From positions 620,001 through 684,000 of the forward strand of contig JAWWNJ010000095.1 of NCBI GenBank assembly GCA_037176885.1: a stretch of 64,000 nt of DNA, written 5' to 3'. Shown piece after piece: positions 23,167-35,303 of this stretch. The position numbers and the translations under genes are program-made. The stretch's first letter is position 1, and every line of letters starts with the position of its first letter. Below the pieces are notes generated by a model that ran no database searches, was not told the origin of the DNA, and saw nothing but the letters and a program-made list of their open reading frames with translations. The DNA is from Favolaschia claudopus (lineage: Eukaryota > Basidiomycota > Agaricomycetes > Agaricales > Mycenaceae).

Positions 23167-24763
23167 TCACATTTGCAGACCCGTCCAAGGAGAAGGAGCA
23201 TCTGGGTGCTTGAGTGGAGTATGCGGAAGAAAAGAGATACTCAAACCCAGTGAACAATAGTATTCACTCTCAGCTGGGGACAAGTGCGGGATCGTGGAAT
23301 GTTTCGACTCATCCCATGCAGTTTGGAATGAGATGCTGAGGCTGCGTAATTGGGAGGCAGACTCCACCTGCACCCGAGCTGAAAGGAATGTAACTAGAAT
23401 GTTTTTGTTCAAAGTTTTGGCCTCCATAATCTCGAGCTCCTGGAGATGAGGACACACGGTGGTGTCAAGAAGGGTTTCTAAAAGCCGGGCTGTGCCAGAC
23501 GAATTCCTTGAGGAGTCCCAGTTGCTATTCCACGCATCGCCGTCTCCTCGAAGGAGCGGACAAGCATTGACAACGAGTCTCGTGAGGGCCGGGAACGAAT
23601 GCAAAACATTTAGCAGCGCTTGGGAATTGAGCGAGGCTAGATGGATCGCAAGATCTTCAAGGAGGGGGTATATTTCTCCGAGGGAGGCAAGGGAGAAGTT
23701 ATCGGATCAGATCCGACGTTTTCTAGATGGGCAAGTGGAAGCGCGGAGCTTTGGCATCGACACGCAGTCCATGATGCAGGCCAGATACCAGTTGTGGAAG
23801 TAGCGGTATGAAGGGACGACAGTGAACTCTTCCAAAAAAGACATTGTGACTGATAATGACCGATAATCGAACGAAGAGTCCTTGACTCTGAGGGCGACTT
23901 GGAATGACACGAGCTGGGGGCATCTCCCGAAAAGGGAGATGATGTCGGCTAGGGATATCGAAGAGTACCCCTCTCGGGCAGAATGAATGACGAGAGTGGT
24001 TAACTGGTGCCACGCAATTGGGAGAGTCGGCACAAGAGCTAGCTTAGATAAAGACAGGGAGACCGCTCGTAAGCGGGAGCTATTCAGAACCTGGTCAAAA
24101 TGCGAAAGATCGCTAAGATGTCCTGCAAATTTGAACGACTCCAAGCGCGGCGCATGTATTCCTGCGAGCGCTTGAGCTGCTGCGTCCGAGTCGGTCATCC
24201 AGGTGAACTCCACATTCTGCCACGTTGGGGAGAATTTTGCAACAAAGTTAACCAATGCTGCAACTTCAGATGATGAAGTTACTCCCCATGACGCTGACTC
24301 ATTGCAAAGAGACACACGCATAGCAGAAGCGGCCGCTCGGTTAACCATTGCTCGACGGCGGGACGTCGTGTGTCTGATTTGGCGTAAACGAATTCGATGG
24401 GGATATGCAAGGACGCCCAAAGTCTGGGCATAGAGAGCGCAGCTGTCCTCCATGCGCTACAAATTCTGCAAAGGAGTAGGGGAGCTTCTTGCGCGCTCAT
24501 CACAGCGTTTCTACCGGTCGGAAGACACGCAAGAAATATGGCCTCGAGAATGTCTAGAGCAGGCGGCGAGGGTGAGATACCAAGGCCTTGCGCGGCTCAA
24601 TGTATGCCAGGATTTTATCCCGCTGCTCAGAGAGTTCGCGGATGCGCTCATCGATACGAGTTAGCTCTTCGGTCCGGCAGAGAAGATCAGCCCTAATCTC
24701 TTCAATTTCCTCGTCGGTAGGAACATAGTTGGTGCCAAAACGATGAGTAAACCGCGATTCCAT
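23167..24763 (-). pseudogene. F-box/LRR protein gene with several frame disruptions
   Basis: Minus strand. The start MESRFTHRFGTNYVPTDEEI leads into a coiled segment (IDERIRELSEQRDKI) and HPRRLL. The F-box continues in another frame (DILEAIFLACLPTGR, APLLLCRICSAWRTAAL, MPRLWASLHI). A second shift occurs near 24310 between WLTERPLLLC and NESASWGVTSSSEVAAL. After FHNWYLACIMDCVSMPKLR the reading meets a stop at 23707 and resumes as SLASLGEIYPLLEDLAIHLA, ending PWTGLQM at 23167. The layout is the standard one for Agaricomycete F-box proteins that work with Skp1. The tail is paralogous to the gene at 2-433. With three or more disruptions it is probably a pseudogene, although 1-nt assembly errors could explain some of them. 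Confidence 0.65.
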
Positions 24764-25155
24764 GAATGCAGAAGAAAGCCCTGGCCGCTGGTGGTTCTGT
24801 ACAACTATAAGAGAGCCTGAACGGTAACCCTAACCATTCTCGCGACGAACCCTAACCCAAGTTAGCTGTCTCCCGTTCAAAGCCAAGAGCCGCGTTCGAA
24901 CTTCGCGCCGTTTCTCACTCGCCTTCTCAAACCTTGCGTCGAGTCGATGAGAATAAGTAGTCGATCTCAAGGTCTACGGAAATCTGCGTTGCAGTCGACG
25001 GCGAGGGTGCGTATTATGTATCAGGTAATTTCTGAATCTGTAACCTCACCAGCGGTGAAAACAAACGATTGAGCTGTCTGTAGCACTACACTATACACCC
25101 TGACATACCCAAATCTGTGATCGTGCGTTGGAGGCAATATCCTCGGCGGATTCCT
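24764..25155. other. unique sequence between F-box gene and transposon array
   Basis: Holds the presumed promoter of the F-box gene. It ends in GGATTCCT at 25148-25155, which directly abuts the first base of the array. No frame is supported. Confidence 0.45.
24826..24858. promoter_or_regulatory. two telobox-like AACCCTAACC motifs upstream of the F-box gene
   Basis: ACCCTAACC occurs twice within 33 bp, about 65-95 bp upstream of the minus-strand start at 24763. The motif equals 1.5 telomere units (CCCTAA). It may be a telobox-type promoter element or a small interstitial telomeric trace next to the transposon array. Confidence 0.35.
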
Positions 25156-26496
25156 GGCAAAATAGCGATGTTGTGGCCTCAGGGGCTTTCAAATAATAAA
25201 AATCGAAAAAGGAAAGAGGGAGGAAAGAGAAAGAGAGAACTAGCGACTCACTTTCGTTTGAGCTCCAGTTTTCGGCCGGAGGTGTTTCTGATGTCAGACC
25301 TACCCGCCTCTCTCGTAAAACTCCGGAAAAACGGCGTACAATGTGCAATCTGGCGTCGGTTCGATGAAAACGGAATAATGGTGAGAACCTGCCTTTTTTG
25401 AATAAATTTTGCGGATCTTGCCGTACGTCTCGTGCTGGGAAAGAATAGTAAACGTCCAAAACAGGTTTATTCGACGGCCCGACGAATGTGTATGCGCGCA
25501 TCAGCCAAACACGCGATAAGATCACACCGTCATCCACTCGACTTTGACCTTCGAAAGTAGTGGGATCTCGAAAGTCTCCGGTCCCAAAGCTCCCTGGTTC
25601 TTGGACTACGACATCTCTGCTTCTTCATCAGCCTCTTGTCCCCTCTAGCATCCTCTCAGCCCTCAGCAAACCAGTTAACTCACCTATCGACGTGGCTACA
25701 TCTCTGGACGTACGAGTCATTACGAGCTCAAGCTTCAAGCTTTAGAATCTTGGCATTTTCAAGAGTTTCCGGTCTCTTAGCTGTTCTCTGAGGTGCGTAC
25801 CTCAGATCTATCTTGTTCAGTGAAGGTTAACACTGTACACCAACGCAGAATCGCGTCTGCGCTTGCCCCAATGGTACCGCAGTCACCACCACCCCACATT
25901 GTGCTGCCGCCGCCGCACTGCACCAACACTGCGCCGCTGTGCCCGTACAACGCCGCTTCGGTGTCAACGTTGCTGTCCCGCTCAGCGCACACACATCTCC
26001 GCTACCCACGTCGCCGTCTGCACGTATCCAGGAACTCGCCGCAGCTCAATTTGCTGCCGCCGTCGTACTCCCGCCCCCTCATTGCCGACTGTACCAACAA
26101 GGTGCACCGCCGTACCCGCCGCTCTGCTGCCATCATCGAAATTTACGCTACCCACACTATTGTACACACGCGCCGACATCCACACCACCTGCGTGCCGCC
26201 GCCGCCCTCCTGCCTCGAACCTGCCCTTGCTCAATCTACTGGCGCCGCCGTACTCCCGCCGTCGTCGCCGACTTTACTAGCACCGAGCCGTCATACACTC
26301 CAAACCTCCAATAGAACTCTACGCTACTTACGCTACCTACGCCGCTGCATGTACGGCGCCACCGCTACCGCTGCTCGTGTGTAACTCGTGTATTGTATTT
26401 CAATGTAAACTACGTTATAACAGCTGTAGAAACTGACATGTACAGGTATTTAGAAACTAGAAACATGTATATAGTATACGAAGTATATATGTTTTA
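25156..26496. other. unit 1 left/3' flank with GCC-rich low-complexity segment
   Basis: Lies downstream of the transposase stop. 25863-26390 is a GCC/CAC-rich segment in which all three plus frames stay open because stop codons are rare, not because of coding. A minus frame at 25091-25537 (MDDGVILSRVWLMRAYTFV) is repeated in every unit but not recognised. AATAAA overlaps the transposase stop and probably serves as its polyadenylation signal. Confidence 0.5.
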
Positions 26497-29400
26497 TTAA
26501 GCAAATGTTAATATCGTCTGTCCTTGAGTTTTTTCCAGCCCGAGATGAATTCGAACTGACCGATCAAGCTCAGCATCTTTCGCTGCAATACAGCGGCGTC
26601 GATCTTTCGCCGTCGACTTGCGCCCAACGCAAAGCACCAATGATTTTTCCTGACAATCCTGACACGCGTTCTGACACCAATACCACCAGCGATTTACCCT
26701 TGCAGTCCGGGTCCGCGCAGCGTGGGCAAGACCGCGAACGCTCCTTCTTTGGTGCGGATACAGGCATGCTCTCGGCGACGCGTTGGATACTCAAACTCGT
26801 TGTCGCGATTGCGGCAGCCTCCGGGATGTTGTTTTGCGCAGCGAATTGTTGCACCCGTGAAGTCGAGGGAACTGAGTTGAGTTGAATACTAAAAACAAAA
26901 ATCATTACAGTTCAATGAAAGAGATTTCGCGCTTGAACTCACCTGAAGCCACCGGTGACCTGATGCTTGACAGGGGGACCCGACTCAGCATTGACAATCT
27001 TGTCGGCTCGTTTGGGATCTTGAAGTTTACGCTCTAAAGGTTGGATTTTCCCTCGTGCGTCAGAGCAACTCTGACGAATATTAGCCGAATCCTTGTAAGC
27101 TCCATTCAGATAGGCTGTGAGCTGTTCCTCCATCTTCGAAGTTGTATCAGTATCTGTTAGAACGGAAACATAGGGAATATTTACTTTGAAATAGCAACCA
27201 TCCCGCGTCGCTGCCTCTCGGTTATAAATTATTGTAGCTTCGGTAGAGATGGTGTTCTGGCACTTCCGGAAAGCCTCCGAGGTCAGCATGAGATGATCGA
27301 ATAAAAGGATTTCAGGAGATCCGTGAATTGGTAGGATCGCCTTTTGTGTCCCTTGCATTTCGGCAAGGTACCGCTGCTGCTGCGAACGCTTTGAGTCGAC
27401 TTCTTTGATATACGGTGGAATCTGCAACGGCTCGCAAACGGCTCGCGGAATCTTGATTATTCCAACTGATTGTTCGGTTTGTTGGTACAGATTGCCGTTG
27501 ACCCATGTCAGAGGAGCAGGTGGAAGGCCGAAACTCTCTGCCAGAGTAATTTCCAGCTCTTGAATGCTGTTAGACAGCCAGATGGAGTCGTGGCCGGCAT
27601 ACTTCTTGCCGGTGGAATTGAAATAACCAACCTATTTGAACCGATTAGTCGAGATGATGTTTTCCCACCTCGAATTGCCAACTTACATGGAGATTGTGAC
27701 GCAACACAAAATCAAGCAGGCAGGCAACCATGTGTCGAACGGAGGCGGCATGCGAAGGAAGTTTAGCGAGAAGATGCGTGTGAACACCACCTCGACCATA
27801 TTCGTGCCCCGCACGCAACGATAAATCGGCAAGCCGTCTGCTTTCTTGTCAAAACCAATGCAATAGTATAGCTGTACACCCGGGGGATCAGAAACGAAAC
27901 CGTTCTTGATCAGCTCAAGAATGTTTTTGGCGTTTTCCATGCAGCCGAGTTGAATAGCGGTAATTTCGTCTTGTTGTCAACAAGTGGTCCCCACGTCATG
28001 AAGACCGAATGAACCAGAGGATATAGATCCTCGGGCGGTGGAATAGTACGTCGACAGTGTCGCCATAGCCACTTAGGATGGAACCGAAGCATATCGTTCC
28101 AAGTAACATTTTTGGTTTTGAGATACGCTTCAATTTGAGCTTTGTCGGCCGGATGAGGTATGAGCAAAGCATCGCGCAGAGCTCGTGAAAATGGCACCCG
28201 CAATCCATGAGTCCGAGAAATGTAGATCATGTTAAAAACATGAAACACGTCCTTCAGGACGCGGCTCCGGACCAGCAGTGCATACGTTGCCAGTACAGCA
28301 ACCGGAATATCACCCAGGATGCTGGCTCCCTCAGCTGCGCTGTTTGTGTCTCGTTCGGGGGAAACGGGCGAGCTGTTACGATCTACGCAATCCTCGTCTT
28401 CTACCTCATCTAGTGCATCTCCGAGGCCAATGAGATCGCTGGTCAGATCCTCGGAATCAGGCTGAGGAGTTTGCGACACTTCAGGATGAGAACCTGCGCT
28501 TGGAGGATGGAGAGTCGGAGTAAGGGAAGGCTGGAGTGAATGTGAGGCAGCAGGATGATCGTGATCAATTCTGGGAAGGACGCGTCGGACATGGCTCCGG
28601 TGGGCAAGAATGTCGAACGGCAGGTTTCCATAGGATTTGAGAGATCGATTCTTGTCGTTTTGTCCGATGACAGCACCAGGAATAAGTAATTCATGCACAG
28701 TAACCACTGTTCGTGTCGCAGTAAGGTTTGTACCATTGAAAACACCGAGAGCTGCTGCTGCCGATATGATACCCACGTGCGGCGACCTTCTTGTTATCGT
28801 CTGTGAGGAGGAGTACAGAAGTACCGGGCGGGGTATTGGCATCCATTGGGATGGGCAGCGGGGTTGATTGATTTTTCGATAGAGAACAAGTGCTGCATAC
28901 GCGTCCCGAGCAGCATGTTGCTGCTGGATAGTAGTCAAATCAGAGTCGGACCAGTTACTACTGATCCGCTCGCTGTACCGTTGGGGGAATTGTCGACTGA
29001 GAATAGACGCAATGAGATCAACGAGAGACATATTTGCGTTAGAGATCAAAAACCGATCTTTCGCAAAGCTCCCAAGCTCCAGTGCGCCCGCAAATGAACC
29101 AAGCGGCTGTCCAGCCGCGGTAGCAAGCCTGCGTAGGTCAGCATTCACGCTACGACCAGCTTTGATTACTCTTGGCTCTTTGAGAAGGTTCACAAGTTCG
29201 GATGGCAATGCTTTGCGCTTGAGCATTTCACCGATCTTAGGATTTTGTGAGCATAGTTGCATCATTGAGAGGTAGGCTTACCTGGAGGACATAGATACTG
29301 TCTTTGTATGCAATTTGCAGAACTGCGGGTGGACCTCGCTGAGCCAAGCGACCATGTGGAGTAATGTCAAGGTTCCATTCCGAGCCAAAACCCACGACGA

Positions 29401-30441
29401 TGTACCCGCCGTCAGCACGGGGCACGTTATCGAGAATGCCACGCATGACGTTGTTAATAGTGGTCGAGTCGTTGAGAACCGATGGATGGATGACCGCATC
29501 TATGTCAACAAAAACCGGAAGCTCGGAATGCTTTGCGACTGGGGGTAACGTTGTCGAGAAGCGATGGAAATAACTTCTCGAGCATTGGTTTGTCAGACAT
29601 GTTGTCCGTGTAAAAGACTTCAGGCAAGGTATGGCCATATATCGTAAGATCATCGGCGAGTCGGCGTAAAGCGTCTTCATATTGTGAATGAGATTTGGTT
29701 GCGACAAATACGCAAACCTTGATTTCGCCTTCTCATTTGTAACCGTGAGAAGTGCGGTGAAGATCGGCACACCGTCGACTTTGAAGACATGTTTAGCGAG
29801 CTGGGAAGTTGTTAGCAGCAAGTATTTTCAAGACATTAAGGCACTCTACCTTGTGACTATGGTCGATTGCACAAACTCGGGCAGATAACATTGCAGTGTG
29901 TTGGTTGAGAACGTCCCGGTAAGACTCAATAAAGCTGTCATAAATATCACGAAGCCATTGACCGCTCGGTGTGAAACCATGGAAGCCAAGAGCTGATCGG
30001 TCTTCGATACGGCAAGAAAGGCTCGTAAGTGGTTCCAGGAAGACTCATCTGCGTCGCTTTAGTACGCAGATATTGAAGCCGCATTTCATCGTAGCGTCGA
30101 AGATGCTGCATTCGAATCAGATCCGCTACTTCTTCAGCACCCATCCCGTGCTGAAAGCATGAACGGATGATTCCGAATGCCCGGGTTGACAAGCCACTCC
30201 TCCATGTAAGGTGCGCCGGAAATTCAGCTGCGAGTCCAAGAGGTAATTGCTCCAAAATTCGTTGATCCCAGGAGCGAAAACGAGCTCCGCATCCGCCGCC
30301 CGACGTCTTTTTGCACCCGTATATCCACCCAATGATCCAGAAGCAGGCATCGAGGTCAACAATTCGGCGTGCCGCTTGAGAACACCGTGACGAATGAGAT
30401 GGTGTTTGTTGCAGCTCGGACAACGAATGCGGAAATTACTC
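26497..30441 (-). pseudogene. unit 1 transposase, 3' part, with multiple frameshifts
   Basis: Same domain order as the unit 3 copy at 46965-50909, but broken by about eight 1-nt differences. Examples lie near 27790, 27930, 28772, 28863, 29541, 29733, 30008 and 30368, nearly all in homopolymers. The exonuclease half (27910-29265) survives as 451 open codons. The lesions are either real decay or unpolished long-read error. Confidence 0.8.
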
Positions 30442-33400
30442 AGGTGTAGATGTACCTTTAATGCAATGTACCCAGCCATTATAGGGGGGAACATTCCATT
30501 AAAGGTACATCTGGGCAGGGCAGCCAACATGTACCTTATTGCATTGTACCTGATGCACCCCATTTGGGTTGAAATCAGATCAGACCTTGATATCCGTTTG
30601 ATGCTACATATATAATACTATATTTCCGTCCTGTTTATACTGCAGGTGCGAATAATCCTGATTTATTGTGTATTTTGTCCAGCATTTTCGGGGTTGTCGG
30701 GGTTGGCGGGATTTCGGACATTCCGAACCGAGCGGGCATACTTGTCACAAATTGTCACACGTCTGCCAGCGCACATTCCGCACCTGCCTGGCCCTGCTTC
30801 CCGCTTCCCGCCGACGCCGCGGTTGCGTACGATGGCGGCGGTGCTCGGCTGCCTTCTATCCTGGCTTTCTTTTTCATCGTCTTCCGCTCCCGCCATCACG
30901 TTCTGCTCGGATGCTACGTTGCTGAATACAAGGCTTCGCCACCTATTCCGCGTTGCTGGCACCTTTCGACGCCCCTGCGCGATCTGCACCACATATATCT
31001 AGTCACCGGCCTATCGTCGCTCACCTCCTACCCCTTCGGACCAACTCTAATATTGCCACTGATTCGAGAAAGAGCACGTCCGCCCGCTTTTATCACCAGC
31101 GCCGTTGCCCACGCTGGGTGGCCTCTTTTTCTCGAAGCCGTTTTGTCACCAAAACCGCCCCCGCTGCCATGTATATTGACCAGTCGCTTTCCCCGTTGCG
31201 TCCAGCACACCCCGCCCCGCTGCATCCGTCCACGCCTCCGCTGCTTACCTCTAGCGCTGGAAGCCGCCCGACTCCCAGTCTGCCTCCACCCGCACCGCCA
31301 TTGCCACTACTACTGCCGCCTCCTCACCGAACGCACGTTAAAGATTGTTTCCTTCGCGTACAGCGTCGACCGTCAACCTCGCCCTCGCTGCACCACCCAG
31401 TACCCTGGTTTTCCCCCTCTCAGCCCCCCTCCCCTCGTTCACCCCCAGTTCACTACAGACTCCCCTCTCACTTCACCATTGCTCCCCTTCCTTCCTCCCT
31501 CATTTCCTCTCCAATCCTCCATCCGATCCACACACGAACGCGAACGTGTATTCCGAGTCATACGTTGTTCTACTCATATTTTCTCGTTGTTCGTTCTCTC
31601 CACATGTGACGCGGCCCGTCCCCCTACACCCCACCCCATGCCTCCCCTCCCGTCCACCCACCTTCACAACCCCTTTCACCCTCTCCTCCCTCGCTCCCGC
31701 TCTTCCGCCTCGACTTCCCCTCGTCCCCCCCCCCATCTTCTTCTCTCCCTGTCACCTTATTCAGATGTGCCTCGACCTGTCCACAGTGCAAACGTCGTTC
31801 GTCTCGCTTCGTCGAGACGGACACTTCTCTCCATTTCATTTTTATCCCACTCATGTGTGTTTTATCTACACTTTGCCTGTATCATAAGTAGTCAATGACA
31901 CTATGGATGATTTCTCCTTCAAAAATACCTTGAAATGACCTTCATACTGCCATGAAAGACGCGGAATGCCACCTCAGTCGAAGTGAAAATGACTTTCGGC
32001 CGATGCTTCGGACGAATCGGAACAACCTCCCATTGGCTGGGAGCGCGGTCCGAGTTGGGCGCTTAGCTCCTAATTTCGGCGCCTAATTTTTTTTTTCATT
32101 CGTTCATCGTCTATAGGGTATATAAAAGCTACAAAATATTCATGGAGGCTCTAACAGGTATAATCAGCAACATATTTCAAATGGCGCCGTATCATTGTTT
32201 CTGTGGGTCAATATTGGCAAGTGGTTCATTCGAACAAAGTTCAGAACCATAAACTTGAGTGTAACTTGGCCCACCCAGTGAACACTTTGGATTCCCGACC
32301 ACTTACATCCCAAAAGCTCGAATCTTTTTAACCAATTCTTGTTCATACGACATATGTGCGTCGCCTTTGAAAGAAATTGTAGCATCCTACCCCACCTACG
32401 TACTCCAAAAGGCCAAAAGGTGAAAAACAGTCCGAAATTTCAAAGTCAAAGGATCGCCGTAGTTCTGAGATATGTGTAAGTCATCCACTAGGAGCACTGA
32501 ATTCTGAGGTTTTCAGCTTCGAGTCTCTATAGTTGCACTCAGAATGAACTGAGAGATTTACAGCTAAGTCTTATCAAACCAGATAAAGGGATCGATATGA
32601 AGCTCAACAGCAAGCTAAATTAGTAAACCATCCACTAGATACTGTTAGTAGACAACGAATATGAGGATCTCAGGCATCTAGGAGCTTCCTGGGGGTGAAT
32701 CTTCTTATGTATCATGCAACAGAGAAATCTTGTTCAATAAATTCTGAATAGCCGTAATTCTTGCTCAGATTAGGCTGAGCAACGTTATGGAGCCAGAGAG
32801 TATTCATCATAGGCATATACTGTTGCTCACAAACACTAGATTCAAAATTTCGCAGTGTTTGATTCCAGAATTGCCAATTAGGACGACGGCGTTCAATATC
32901 GGTGATCGCACCGATGTTTCCGAGCCAGTCGGAAACGGTGCCGATGCCGTTGACTCACGCGTCACATTGCCAGCGGACCACTTTCCCTCCACCTTCCCTC
33001 TTCTTGCCTCCTCCCCAGCCCTTCTCGGCTCTTATTTTCACCACAAACGATCACCCCAGACATTGACAACCATGTCTTGGCTCCCCTGACGGCAACAACG
33101 GCGCTCGTCTCGCTCTCACCTCCTCACTGAAGGCCGTGCCAGTCACGTTGGGACAAAAACGTGTTTTCAAGTGCGACGCCCAGAGAAACAAACACGAAGG
33201 GGAAGGAGTTAGCGCAGGAAGGCCGGGTATGTATGAACTGCACCTGAGCATGGGGGGGAAATCATTAATGGAGGGTAATACGCAACGGTGTGTTTTCTTC
33301 TACTTTTCCTTCGTTTCACTTTCTTCTTCCTTGTTTTTTTCTCTTCAACCCCCTTCCACTTTTGTTCTATCTCGTTCTTGTGCTTTTATTCTGGTATTTT

Positions 33401-34198
33401 CATTCCACCGTCCGCATTTGCGACCGCGCGCTTCCACCCGACAACATTCGCCCCCACGCGAATCGACATCCCAGCACATCGAACACCACGACCGCCATGT
33501 CCCGTCCACTACGCCGCCCCCCCTTTTGCTGCATTCTACTCGTCACTCTGCCGCCACGCTACCCCGCAATTACACCTTCCATTCTACATCTGCCGCCCCA
33601 ATGCAAAGCAGCCAGCACGGTATCTCGGATGTGCCGCCCACATGTGCTCTCTTCTCCCTTACCTTCGCTTATTCCAATGAACCGGTGCTCGCCGCCGCGC
33701 GTTTTCCGCCCGCGCGCACGCCCGCCGCCCTATCAGTGCTCCCGTCTCCATTTCTAGCGCGCGGGTTTCGACGTGTATCGCGTACCGTTTGGCACTTGCA
33801 ACATTCTCCCAGCCCGCCCTCCTATTATTGCCGCCTTTTTGGCCCCGCCGCGAGCGCGCTTTCCGCGTTCCACGGATCAGCGCATGGGTGGTTTGTTCAA
33901 GCGCCACCGGCGCTTAAGATACTATTCCGTCAGTAATATATATATATATATATATTTGCATATTTCTGTATTGTAAATCAATATATATCCCTAAAATGAG
34001 CTTTTATACGGGAAATATGACCTGGTGGGACCCGTGAGAGTAAATTTTAACAAGCCGAGGTGATGCCCTGCTGTCAGCTCGGCAAAAAGGTACATTGCAT
34101 TAAAGTACATCTTGGCTGCCCTGCCCAGATGTACCTTTAATGGAATGTTCCCCCCTACCACGGCTGGGTACATTGCATTATAGTAACAACCACTGGTG
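30442..34198. mobile_element. nested non-autonomous DNA transposon in unit 1
   Basis: 3,757 bp flanked by the exact 8-bp duplication AATTACTC (30434-30441 and 34199-34206). Inverted repeats of about 90 bp lie just inside the ends (30461-30549 and 34089-34178), sharing ATGCAATGTACCC, GGGGGGAACATTCC and CTGGGCAGGGCAGCC. No transposase is encoded. The interior is pyrimidine-rich on the plus strand (about 31200-31860) and holds a (TA)n run near 33937. Confidence 0.88.
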
Positions 34199-35303
34199 AA
34201 TTACTCCCCACCAAATCGAGCGGATCCCATAAAAAGAAATCGGGAAGGAAGAGGTCGCCTGGTTTGATGTTCATTCCCGCGAGCGCAAACCAGGACGAGC
34301 GGCGTGTCAGCATGAATGTGCCGGCAACGTAGTATCGTGATTTCCGTTGTATAGTGTCATTCAAGTCATGGTCGAGCTCATCGAGAACTCGGTCGAGATG
34401 TTTTTTGAACCACTCCGGATATGGGTTTGCGCTTATGTTTGCGCTGGGGTTGGCTATCCTCGCCCCCAAGCTCGTCGTTATCAGCTTCATCTTCCTCGCC
34501 AATTCCCTCGGCATGAAACTCCCTAGACCCATCCGAGTCGTCAATGTCGGTGATGAAATCAACAGAACCGTCAGCTGAAGAGCTGGGTAATGATGCTGAA
34601 AATGCAAGGTTGTTGGCGGGTTCTGCGATTGCGCGAGAAATGACATCGCGCGGATTGACGGCGGCAGCGGTGATATCTTGGGATGGGGCAGTAGGTGTGG
34701 AGGTATCAGGTATCACATTGGATGTATGAGGTATGTACACCGATGATGTAGGTAACAAGCTCGGGGGATTCGAGACGACGTGAGATGAACGAGAATGGCT
34801 CGGTAACCCACGAGAAAGCTTCGAAGCCTTGTAAGCAAGGATCGTGAGATGAAAGCATAACACACCAAATTGGAGATAGGTTGAATCAAAGTGCTCCTGC
34901 CTTCCATAGCAAAGCGTGTTGACGTCCCGGCGTCAGACAGGCAATTGGTATCCGAGTCGATGGCGCTGCCAGTGACAGCTTGGGTCACAGTCCGTGCTTT
35001 CTTCTTTGGCTGCTGTTGAGAGGATCCAGTTGGAGTTGAAGTCGAGTGGTCTTCGGGCGGCGTGACGGCCGAGTCGTCAGCCTTTCGTTTGTTTTTCGAG
35101 CCCTTGGGGCGACCACGACCGCGTTTTGGCCCAACTTCGGGAGGCTCAGAAGGTGGCGGCGGGTCTTCGGGATGTTGATAATGATGGAATACTGTTCCGA
35201 GCATGTTGACGAGAAGGAATAGCGGGGTATCCGAGGTGTATACAGCGCGGAGACACACGAGAGAGAGGTCGACTTGAGTCCAAGACTCGGAACGGATCCG
35301 CAA
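34199..35303 (-). pseudogene. unit 1 transposase, 5' part (AT-hook and first half of DUF6729)
   Basis: Corresponds to 54667-55770 of unit 3. The AT-hook exon is intact (GPKRGRGRPKGSKNKRK), while an extra base near 34430 breaks the second exon. It ends at the nested element. Confidence 0.75.
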
